In this document: in pieces, positions 55,132-64,000 of the stretch
Layout of the letters: each line of letters opens with the position of its first letter
How positions within the stretch are numbered: the first letter of the stretch is position 1
Translations under genes and position numbers: made by a program
Notes under the pieces: model-generated
The model's input: only the letters and a program-made list of their open reading frames with translations
Database searches by the model: none
Told to the model about the DNA's origin: nothing
Origin: Pseudofabraea citricarpa
Taxonomy: Eukaryota; Ascomycota; Leotiomycetes; Helotiales; Dermateaceae
Length of the DNA stretch: 64,000 bases
Direction of reading: 5' to 3'
Assembly (NCBI GenBank): GCA_029641185.1
Contig: JAPWGK010000015.1
Span: 62,001 to 126,000 of the forward strand

Positions 55132-55304
55132 GTGTTAGCCGGATCCGAAGATCAATACGTTGGTTGTGTCGATATCATACGCATCGCCTCGAGAACTTTG
55201 TTCGAATCGAAAAGCAGTTGCAGAAGCGGTTGCATTACAGCTCGAGTACAGGGAAAGCACAAGTGAAAGTCGCGTAGCTCGCTCGATACGTAGCTCAGAA
55301 CGCG

Positions 55305-55313
55305 TATAAAAAG
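55305..55313 (+). promoter_or_regulatory. TATA box of the mitochondrial SDR gene
   Basis: TATAAAAAG at 55305-55313 is a near-perfect TATA element, about 165 bp before the ATG at 55477. The transcribed leader after it is C/T/A-rich (CTTCACTACCTTCACC), as in strongly expressed fungal genes. This suggests high or inducible expression. Confidence 0.6.
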
Positions 55314-55476
55314 GCAACCTCGCCTCGAGATTCTTTCTTCCCACAAACAACACACCTTCACTACCTTCACCAACACCTCTTCACGACCGATCTATTGCGC
55401 ACTTAGAGCCAATCAGATTTACTACACCTTGATATCTCTCCTACATCCCCTTAAAAAAACATACCTTACAACAATC

Positions 55477-56854
55477 ATGTCTGCTGCACGATCTGTTGTC
55501 GCCCGTGCTTTCAAGACGGCCAACCGTCAATCGGTTTCGCGCTTTGTCAAAGCACAAACCTATGGCAACGCGTTTCCCCAGGCCATTGCCATTCGATCTG
55601 TCTCCACCTCAATCAAGAAGGACTATGAGTCTGTTTCTGAGAAGGAGCTTCCTATCACCAGCTACACCAAACAAGGCAAGTCTGAGACTGTCATCGCCGT
55701 TGCAGATGGCACTCCTGTTGTCCCAGCTGCCGATGAGCCTGTATCCGGCGGTTTCGAGTCCGGTACCTGTGAAGCTTTGTCACAAGGTGTTCATGACAAG
55801 CTTACACCTACAATGAAGAGCATGTCAATTATGGGCAAGACTGTCGTTGTTACTGGGTAAGTCACATTCCAAGAGTTCTCTGCAATTCACGGATTTCAAA
55901 GCCTTGGATTTGTGTCCGATCTACACTCGTGGGGGCATTCACCGGTTTCATTTTTGCGTGCTGCATGGTCTCAAGTCACGTTTTGTCCACATGACTTAGA
56001 TCGATTTCATTTCTCTTTTTCACCTGTCATACTTCTACACATCTCGAATGAAAGATTACTAACTCGGTCAATAGTGGTGCCCGTGGCCTTGGAAACAACA
56101 TGGCTCGCGCTTGTCTCGAGGCTGGTGCATCAAAGATGATTATTTTTGATGTTAACCAAGAGAATGGCGATGCTTGCGTGGCCGAGTTGCATAAGTTGAC
56201 CGGTGTCCCATGTACTTTCTACAAGGTCGATATCCGCGATGAGAAGGCCATCGATAGAGCCGTCGAGACCATGTATGCCGAGCATGGATGCCCTGATGTT
56301 GTTATCAACTCTGCCGGTATCGCTGAGTAAGTTCTCCGAGTTTCCAGCCATGTTCCCAAAACTAACGTTATTCCAGTTCCAACATGCCTGCTGAGACCTA
56401 CAACCGCGACAAATTCCGCCGTCTCATCGATGTCAACCTCACGGGTGCTTTCCTCATCTGCCAGACCATTGGTGCCAAGATGATCCAGGATAAGAAGCAC
56501 GGCTCAATTGTCCTCATCGCATCTATGTCAGGAAGCATTGTCAACTACCCCCAGGAGCAATCTTGCTACAATGCCTCCAAAGCCGGTGTCGTCATGATGG
56601 GCAAGTCTCTCGCTGCAGAGTGGGCTAAATACAACATCCGTGTGAACTGCATCTCTCCAGGATATATGGACACTGCTCTCAACAATGTTCCAACTTTGGA
56701 CGGCCAAAAGTCTATCTGGAAGGATCATACACCACAGAAGCGCCTCGGTGCCGTCAACGATCTCAATGGTCTCGCTGTCTTCTTGGCATCCGACTCCTCG
56801 AAGTTCATGACCGGTTCAAACGTTCTGATCGATGGAGGATATACCCTGTACTAA
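55477..56854 (+). CDS. Short-chain reductase with mitochondrial presequence (sorbose/xylulose reductase-like)
   Basis: Three exons (55477-55856, 56075-56326, 56377-56854) give 369 residues. The first 50 are basic and Ser/Ala-rich (MSAARSVVARAFKTANRQSV, SRFVKAQ), a probable mitochondrial presequence; a Ser/Val/Glu-rich spacer follows. The SDR core starts at about residue 119: TGGARGLGNNMARACLEAGA (cofactor), VVINSAGIAD, IASMSGSIVNYPQEQS (serine) and CYNASKAG (Tyr, Lys), ending GSNVLIDGGYTLY. The core resembles Sou2-like sorbose/xylulose reductases, that is NADPH-linked polyol metabolism. The N-terminal ~120 residues are additional to a standard ~260-residue SDR. The first intron (218 nt) is long for this window. 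Confidence 0.85.
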
Positions 56855-58052
56855 GGCTTTCCATCATCGCAGTGGTTATTCTAGCATGGTTTTCACGGGT
56901 TACGGAATTTCGCGGGTGTCTCCAAGAACAATACTTTGTTTAATTGCAGGAATTTCTTTGCGTACAAAATTTGCTTTCGGTCGCAACGGCGTAGAGCGTA
57001 TGAGGCGTTTTCAGAAAAGGTTTAACTAGACCTCCTCGTTGATCAATGAGTGGCAGGTAGTTTGCTAGGAGAAAAGGCCAACCAAAGAATGGACTTTCTG
57101 AACTTTATTAAAACTCGTGTTCTATGTGAAAATCGTCTTCGATATGCAGCTTGTGATGTAAGAACCTCGGTGTAACTATGAGCCTTGACTGTAATAGTTC
57201 AACCATTCATTGGCTTTTGCCAGCGTCTTCTAATAATGTACAAGACATCATCTTCTATGCTTCATATCCTCATCTCTATCTCAATCATCCTAGTCGCCTA
57301 GAGATAAAGCTTGTTAACATCTCCCGTGTGCAGCCTCCGAACCTCATTACCTCGTAATCAGTGGCACCAGAAAGCTAAAGCCCCTCAAGTTGAAATGAAT
57401 CTATACGGTAGTAGCACATGGGTGTCCCAATCAATCTAGAGATAGCAGATCTCCTGGTGTACAAGAAAACAGCAGAGTAATAATATCTTGCTTGCTCGCA
57501 GCTTGCATTTCTTAGGATGACGGAGCAACTCCGGTATGGGGTACCATCCCATTGGTTGTATGCCCCTACCCTCCCTCACATCCCCCCGCGTATGCTGGAG
57601 CCAGTGCCGGGTATTTGTTCGGCTCCTGAAAGTGACAGACACAAGAGGGAAGTTGACCTTTAAGAGGGGAAATGTTTCTCACTCGTTTTTGGATTGATTT
57701 TTGCAGCAAAACTAGACAGTGGTGATTCACACATGCATAATTGAGGTCTGCTGCTCTTGATCTCATCTCTCTTTTTTTTCTTCCTGTAGGATTTCACGTT
57801 GTTCAATGCTGATGAGGGCTTAGAAGTATTCCTTGGGATCAGATACCTCGGCAGGGAGCATCACAGTCAGCGGAGCGGGTATACGTCCTACGTAACTACG
57901 TCCTTTTTGCTGAGAAGGATTTCCCTCCTGCGGTAGGAATTACCATAGCTCGCTCAGCCAAGGCGACACAGAATCCCATTCATCGACTGTACTGTATTGT
58001 TCGGGCCCGGGGTCCGTCTTACAGATCACATCACATCACATCACCTCAAGCG
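56855..58052. other. Intergenic
   Basis: 1.2 kb between tandem plus-strand genes. No gene supported. A (CACAT)n run at 58026-58044 lies immediately before the next ATG. Confidence 0.5.
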
Positions 58053-60233
58053 ATGACGGCGAAAGTGAAGGTGCTCGTCTGCGGCAGCGGGTCGGCCGGT
58101 CTCTGCGCGGGACTGTGGCTCTCGCGATACAACAAGATCCCCTGCACGATCCTCGACTCCCGCAGTGGGCCGCTGGAGAAAGGACAGGCCGACGGCGTGC
58201 AGTGTCGAACCGTCGAGGTCTTCGACAGCTTCGGTATCGCCGACCTGCTCTTACGTGAAGCTTACCATGTCGTGGAAGATACCTTCTGGGCGGATCGTGG
58301 GGGTGATATCGTACGCACCAAGAGAACTCCTGATACACCGCCTGGCTTGAGTAATCAGCCGCATGTTATTCTCAACCAAGCGAGGGTGAACGAGTTGATG
58401 ATTGAGGCTATGGGCAAGAATGGCCAGGAGGTCAGTTATGGCTATAGGGTTGTGAAGGTTGAGGTGGATGAGAAATTGGTCTCGGATGAGGAGGCCTATC
58501 CTGTGACTGTGACGACGGAGAAAGATGGGAGGGAGGAAGTATTTCATGCTCAATATGTGCTCGTGAGTTTCTCATGTAAAGCTCGAGTAACTAAGTTATT
58601 AACATGTCGTTCTCTACCAGGGCTGCGATGGTGCGCATTCCGCCGTGCGTCGGTCCCTGGGAATTCCCATGGTGGGTGATTCTTCAGACAGTGTCTGGGG
58701 AGTGATGGATGTCTATCCACGGACCAATTTTCCAGACGTCCGCAAGAAAACCATCATCCACTCGTCTTCGGGCTCGTTGTTCATCATCCCACGAGAGGGC
58801 GACTCGCTTGTGCGTTTTTATATCCAACTTCCTCCAGGGACAGTAGCGAAAGAAGTCAAACTGGAAGGATTATACGCCACTGCGAAGAAGATATTCCATC
58901 CTTATGAGATGGAATTCGCTGCGAATTACTGGTGGAGTGCTTATTCGATCGGTCAGAGACTCGCAGAGAAATTCGGCATTCTGAATCGAGTATTCCTTCT
59001 TGGTGATGCCTGCCATACACATTCTCCCAAAGCAGGGCAGGGCATGAATACAAGGCAAGCTTCCGCCTTCGTATTTTTTTCTTTTCTTCTGGAAACAAAC
59101 GGGTATCTAACAATGGGAAAACAGTCTACAAGATGGATACAACATCGGTTGGAAGCTCGGCTCTCTCCTATCTAAGCGAGCGACGTCGTCGATCCTGCAG
59201 AGCTACATTCTGGAGCGAGAGAAAGTCGCCAGCGACCTGATCGCTTTCGATCGGCGCATGACTAACATGCTCTCTTCTCCTTCAGATGGCAAAACATCCA
59301 AGTCTGAGCAGTTTACCGAAATGTTCATCCAGACGGCAAGGTATACGGCGGGTCTCACGGCCACATATGAGGATTCCGTCATCACGAGCTTAGAGAAGAG
59401 TGAGAAGACAGTCGCGAATATCGAGGTGGGGATGAGGATTCCCACCGTGCAGGTCGTGAGGTGGAGTGATGCGAAGCCGATGCAGATTGTCAAGGCCATG
59501 CCGGCAGATGGGCGATGGCGGATTCTGGTCTTTGCGGGCGATATTGTCAAAGACGAGGGTGCTAGGGAAAGATTACAGCCTGTACGTCTCGCCTGTCTTT
59601 GTTTTCTCTTTCTTTTCCCCTGTTTTCATATCTTCATATCTTCAATTGTACAGACTCGCATCTGGAGCCACGAGGACTAACCAGCGTACGGTGGTAGGTA
59701 ACAACGGCACTCTCTCAAACCATCGCAACCTACACCCCATCGACGCAAGATCCCGACTCCATCATCGAGCCGCTCCTGATTCTCTCTGGATCCCGCACCT
59801 CTCTCGAGATGAAAGACATCCCGTCCTCTTTCCTTCCCCTCACGGGTCCTTACAAGATGCTCGGTACGTATTCTCCCCTATATACAACCATTGCATTCCT
59901 GCCGCTTAATAATTTCGCTCCAATGCAGATCTCCACAAAATTTACTTCGACGACGAGTCGTACAATTCTGGCTTTGGCGACGCCTACAGGTTCTACGGCA
60001 TCGATCCTGCGAGGGGCGCTCTGGTTATCGTGAGGCCTGATCACTGTACGTCTCATGCGTCTTTTTTTGCTTCCCTGATATCACACATCCACTAATCCTT
60101 GCGTTGATGTTTTTCTTCTTCATTCTTCTGTTTTCGTTTTCTTACTCTGGTGATAGACGTCTCCATGGTGACCGACCTCGCCTCACACGATTCCGTATCG
60201 GACTTCTTTGCCGGCTTTGCTGTGAAGGTGTGA
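58053..60233 (+). CDS. FAD-dependent aromatic monooxygenase (phenol hydroxylase-like)
   Basis: Six exons (58053-58562, 58621-59054, 59125-59581, 59698-59863, 59929-60045, 60157-60233) give 586 residues. FAD sites: VLVCGSGSAGLCAGLWLSRY (GxGxxG, N-terminal), GCDGAHSAVRRSLG (DG motif), and VFLLGDACHTHSPKAGQGMN (GD motif). The rest of the helix, SLQDGYNIGWKLG, lies across the second intron. That intron starts with GC rather than GT (AG|GCAAGC) and ends CAG; only this splice restores the motif. The C-terminal part (from about residue 400, with RWRILVFAGDI, SGFGDAYRFYGID, ALVIVRPDHYVSMV) is the thioredoxin-like domain of phenol 2-monooxygenases. It should hydroxylate an aromatic ring with NADPH and O2. 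The substrate is unknown. Confidence 0.9.
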
Positions 60234-61042
60234 GGTTGTGATGGATGATACGAGTTCATGCACCATGATGGAATGAGGATTTTCTTTTTGGTTATGTGTA
60301 AGTGGTGAGTTGAGAAATCGCCAGCTTGAAGGGATCTAGAAAACGCGAAAGTCCAGTCCAAGCATCCACGCATGTAGAAAAGAGAACGGGAGATACGTCG
60401 TCGCACGTAGCGTGAAGCTGTTTTTAGATATACTAGAATATACTAAGTGGTGCTTTCAATAATTCCTAACCCGTTGTGTTTATTCCTTGGATAAGAAGTG
60501 AGTAGAGTGACGGAAAAGCATTATCCTCTTCCGCTCTCTCTACTCTCTCCTTCGCCATCTCGGCCGTGTTTCTTTTCTTTTTTTTTTTTTTTTTTCCACC
60601 GATGCGGCCATACATCGAGGAAATAAAGAAGGATCGAGTTGAGGAGAAAACGAAGTTGAGATGTAGAGAACAGATCGATGGATCAGTCAGTATCACTCAC
60701 TGCACATTCTCGTGTAGGAAGGTATCGACTGGATTGTTTAGAGTGCCATTTGAATGTGCGGATCAACCACCAACTTAAGAAATAAAGAAAGGTACTCAAC
60801 TAATTAGGTAGCAGTGAAGAAACAGACTCGGGCATAATATTCCGTACCAAAAGATGCAAGGAGATGAGTTACTGCGTGATGGGATATGGTGGATATAAGA
60901 TTGACAAATAGATAGGTAGGTAGTTCAACAGAAACATGTAGACACAATCTCAGTACAGTCAAGTCAGATAAACAGGTTCCATTTTCGTCTTACAAAACAG
61001 CTAAATGAACACCGCCATAGCCATACCTCTCTCTCACACCCA
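60234..61042. other. Convergent 3' region with T-run
   Basis: 800 bp between the monooxygenase and the nucleotidase stops. Contains a T-run of about 18 at 60578-60595. Nothing coding recognised. Confidence 0.45.
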
Positions 61043-63392
61043 TCAGAACCCGACCCCAGCACCAACAGGACAATTCGGCACATTCGCCTGCCACTCAGGC
61101 GTGATCCTAGCATACTCGGGAAGATAGCTCTGGGTGGTAAAGCTGGGATCGAGATAGTATGCCACGTCAGCAGTGGTATACTGGGACGAGCCCGCGAGGG
61201 CATTGAGCTGCGCGACGACGGTGCCGGCGAAGTAGTCGAGGAAGACGACATCGACGACGTCGGGATCCGACCCGTCGTCAGGGAACGACCCGTTGCCCTG
61301 CGCGTAGTTGGGCTGCGTGTACGAGGGGATCTTCGAGTGCGGTGTGTCGTCGCCGTCGGTTCCCCAGTCGTCCGTCGTCACGTAGCCGGGCGTCACGATT
61401 GTCTGGCGCCGGGAGATGCCGCGCGTCTTGACGTCTACTTTTGCGTTTGCTGAGGTGCTGATAAACCCGATGCTCGGATCAACGCATGTGTCGTGGTTGC
61501 TGGGTAGTGGCATACTTCCATACGTGCTTCGCTTGTCGTTCAGCACGGCTCCGTTTAAGCTGTTGATGAGGTTCTTGGCTGTCGAGTAGGGGACCGAAGG
61601 TATGTATTGAAAGGCATCGTTGAAAGGCGACACGATGAAGGAGTCATCGTAGGTAAACGGTCCCTGGACGAGGTCGAATCGGATACTTCCCGTGTTGACA
61701 ATGATGTAGCGAGCAATGCTAGACCGGGTCTGGTTGATGACTGTTGCGCCGAGAGCAGTTGCCACGAGAGAGAAGATGTTGCCTTCGGCACCGAAAGGTT
61801 GGCAGGATTCACAGTAGGTCTCTGGAGCACATCCGTAGAGAGCGCTGAGATTCAGCTTGGTGCGGATATCTGTGATATCACCAGTGACTCGCAGACCACT
61901 GTGGTAGTCGAAAGTGCTAGCCTGAGAATCCGTGGCGTGGTATTCAAAGGTCAGACGGTTCCAATCAAGGTATCTCCGCGAGTAGGTGAGGCCATTCGTC
62001 GAGTTGCTGATTGCTTTGCGAGATGGATTTGATACGCCACGAGGATATACATTGCCGTTGAAAGTGGTTGAGTTGATTCCACTCATTGAAACCCATCCGA
62101 GAGTTTCACAGTAACGACCTATATAAGGTGAGTATTTGGTGCCGTAAAGTCGATATTTAAGACTCACCAGATTCGATCCCTGTGCTTGCCTCATCATACA
62201 CGGTGAAGTCTCGAATGTGACTATGTCCACCAAAAGCTTGAATTGGTGTTTGTGGGTTTGCAGCTCTGATCGTATCATGTAACAAGCCAAATGTGCTAGC
62301 ATAATCTGTTCTCCGTACGGGGTTGTGTCCGATGAGAAGGAATAGATCAATTGGCTCAGTATAGTTGACGGCATCAATAAACCATTGTTGCTTGATCATA
62401 TCGGCAGCCTTGATGATTTTTGAAACATTGGAATTTCCTGTAAAGTCAAACAAGACACCGAATGTCATGATACGCAGACCTGCAGTCTCGTTAGTAAACC
62501 TAGTGTCATTGAGGTGGTCAGCTTACCATGAGGTGTCGTAAAATAGCGATACTTGGAGCCAATATACTCATATTGTCCAGTTGCTGGGTTTACGATTTGG
62601 ACATTGCTTGTCACATACTTCTCCCCCCAGACTTTTGAGAAGTTGGCATATGTATCATAAGCGCTGACCAATATTAGTGACACAAACATAATTTCTTGGT
62701 TCCAGTTTTAACTCACATATCTGTCAGGTACAACTCATGATTTCCAATGGTGAGTACATCATAATCGATTTCCTCGAATATTGGATTGGAGAGAGTTCCA
62801 TCAGGAATAATGGCATCACTCAAGCCATTTCCGTCGTGAAGATCACCTAGTATCAACATTAGTCTTGATGAAAACACTCGATCTCCCGTCCATCTTACCA
62901 GTGTCGATAAGCAGCTGGTAACCAAATCAGTAAATGTCAACTCCAGATGGCGAAATCAACATACCAGATCGACACCTAGATTTCCAGCCTTGTGTTGCAT
63001 ATGTCTTGAAAATGAGACAAAATCTCCCCAATCTCTTGATGCCAATCAGTAATTGATCGGAGACAGGTCCGTTGCTAAGAAGCACTCACGCTCCATAATT
63101 CTGTTCTTTGATATGCCCCTCAAGCCATCCATGGGTGTCGGTCTAGACAAGAATTAGTTCTCAGCCATGTACAGTAACTGAATCGTCCAATTCAACAACA
63201 TACGGTATGCAAGAAATTAATCTGGCCCCATTCCAGAGGTGCCTTCGGGCCCGAAGTGGCATTGCTTGCTCCAGGTTGCATCCTCCGAACATTACGCTCG
63301 TGAACGACTGCCGAAGAGGGGCCATAGCAGGAATCGCATGCTGCCGAGAGACCAACGGCGGCAGCCAGCGTCAGCAAGACGGCAGATCGCAT
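61043..63392 (-). CDS. Secreted 5'-nucleotidase / calcineurin-like phosphoesterase (YHR202W-like)
   Basis: Eight exons (63392-63204, 63142-63090, 63034-62965, 62914-62899, 62846-62717, 62663-62527, 62479-62168, 62118-61043) join without frame loss to 660 residues. A signal peptide ([20 protein letters not shown]) comes first. Metal-site motifs follow in order: [50 protein letters not shown] and [10 protein letters not shown]. These match dinuclear metallophosphoesterases. The C-terminal nucleotide-recognition-like domain (about 370-660) holds paired cysteines ([16 protein letters not shown]) and many N-glycosylation sites. It resembles yeast vacuolar YHR202W. It probably hydrolyses nucleotides in the vacuole or outside the cell. 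Exon 4 is only 16 nt. Confidence 0.9.
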
Positions 63393-64000
63393 CTCGACAG
63401 GAGAGAGGAAGTCTTGGGATGCTTGGTGCTTGATGGCCAAGCAAAGGCAGACAGGCTGCTTTTAAACAACACGACCATCACCGGAGCCTCTCACGCACCT
63501 CCACCGGCTCTATCAGTGGGAGCCTGTCATTGTTCCTGTTCCTGCATGATGAGTATATCGCCAAGCAGGGTTGCTCTTCTCCAGCCTCGCCATCTCTCCA
63601 GTCTCGCTGCATGCACGTGTTGATGCTAACCCGATGTGCTTGGAAGGAAGATGTTGACCTGCCTGTCTTGGCTTCGTGTGGCTTTGGACCCCCAGTTGTA
63701 CCAGTCAATACTTTCCCACAGGATTCTTCGCAGGCACTCGATTCTGGTCGTGGCGAAATGGTTGGACTTCATCAAGTGAGGCAACATCTATCCCTTCCCC
63801 ACTGGACTATCCTCAGCTTCATCATCGCATCATGAGTTGTTCGTTCAGCTTCAGCATCCCTTTTGCCATCTTCGCTGCTGGGAATCCCAATATCGAGGTC
63901 CGATCCCGATCCCCCACTCAACGCCACCATACAAGCATTACCAAGAGAGCTTATCTTCCTCTATTGGCCTTCCCTTCTAAGATGACTTGCCGATACTCGT
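63393..64000. other. Upstream of the nucleotidase gene
   Basis: 600 bp to the window edge, serving as the promoter of the minus-strand nucleotidase. Frames seen here lack protein character. No gene called. Confidence 0.45.

Noticed and set aside
1..64000. CRISPR array, integrated phage or bacterial operon
   Set aside because: No regular spacer-repeat pattern; introns and gene content are fungal throughout.

Overview
The window looks like nuclear DNA of a filamentous ascomycete (Pezizomycotina; Leotiomycetes is my guess, not shown). Genes are broken by many short introns, mostly 47-90 nt, with GTAAGT-like donors and CTAAC-like branch sites. The set mixes universal fungal housekeeping genes (Rsc9, Sft1, Ysc84, an ArfGAP, MsrB) with saprotroph or accessory genes (GH7 cellobiohydrolase, BBE-like oxidase, P450, permease, FAD monooxygenase). 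Exon boundaries below were inferred by hand from splice signals and reading-frame continuity; they are models, not transcript data.

Layout. 1-5.2 kb: an N-terminal fragment with a myristoylation-type start, a seven-exon fungal rhodopsin-domain membrane protein and an ankyrin protein. 6-23 kb is a looser, partly decayed accessory stretch. It holds a broken gene at 6.0-6.5 kb, a small permuted-papain-like protein, a basic amino-acid permease, a Nudix hydrolase, one intact and one broken short-chain dehydrogenase lying between two copies of a ~105-bp direct repeat, a secreted SMP-30-like beta-propeller, a cupin with a C-terminal membrane anchor, and an SRPK-type kinase pseudogene with two in-frame TGA codons. 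In the middle, at 20.17-20.77 kb, are three tandem minus-strand RNA genes. They have a tRNA-like acceptor stem, D arm and T arm, a cUUCGg hairpin, a greatly extended and variable central arm, and Pol III terminators. They are the most unusual thing in the window.

24-33 kb: secreted FAD oxidase, GH7 cellobiohydrolase, and a divergently transcribed membrane methyltransferase / P450 pair that may act together. 33-51.8 kb is a compact housekeeping block: Rsc9, a MYND protein, a likely Rec114/Rec7-type meiotic protein, an unknown low-complexity protein, Ysc84 (actin/endocytosis), Sft1 (Golgi SNARE), an ArfGAP (Golgi/endosome traffic), MsrB and a RING-like protein. Several pairs share short bidirectional promoters.

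51.8-55.4 kb is a long, GC-rich, repeat-studded non-coding stretch with one weak candidate gene. 55.4-63.4 kb: a mitochondrially targeted short-chain reductase, a phenol-hydroxylase-type FAD monooxygenase with a GC-AG intron, and a secreted 5'-nucleotidase/calcineurin-like phosphoesterase with eight exons including a 16-nt microexon.
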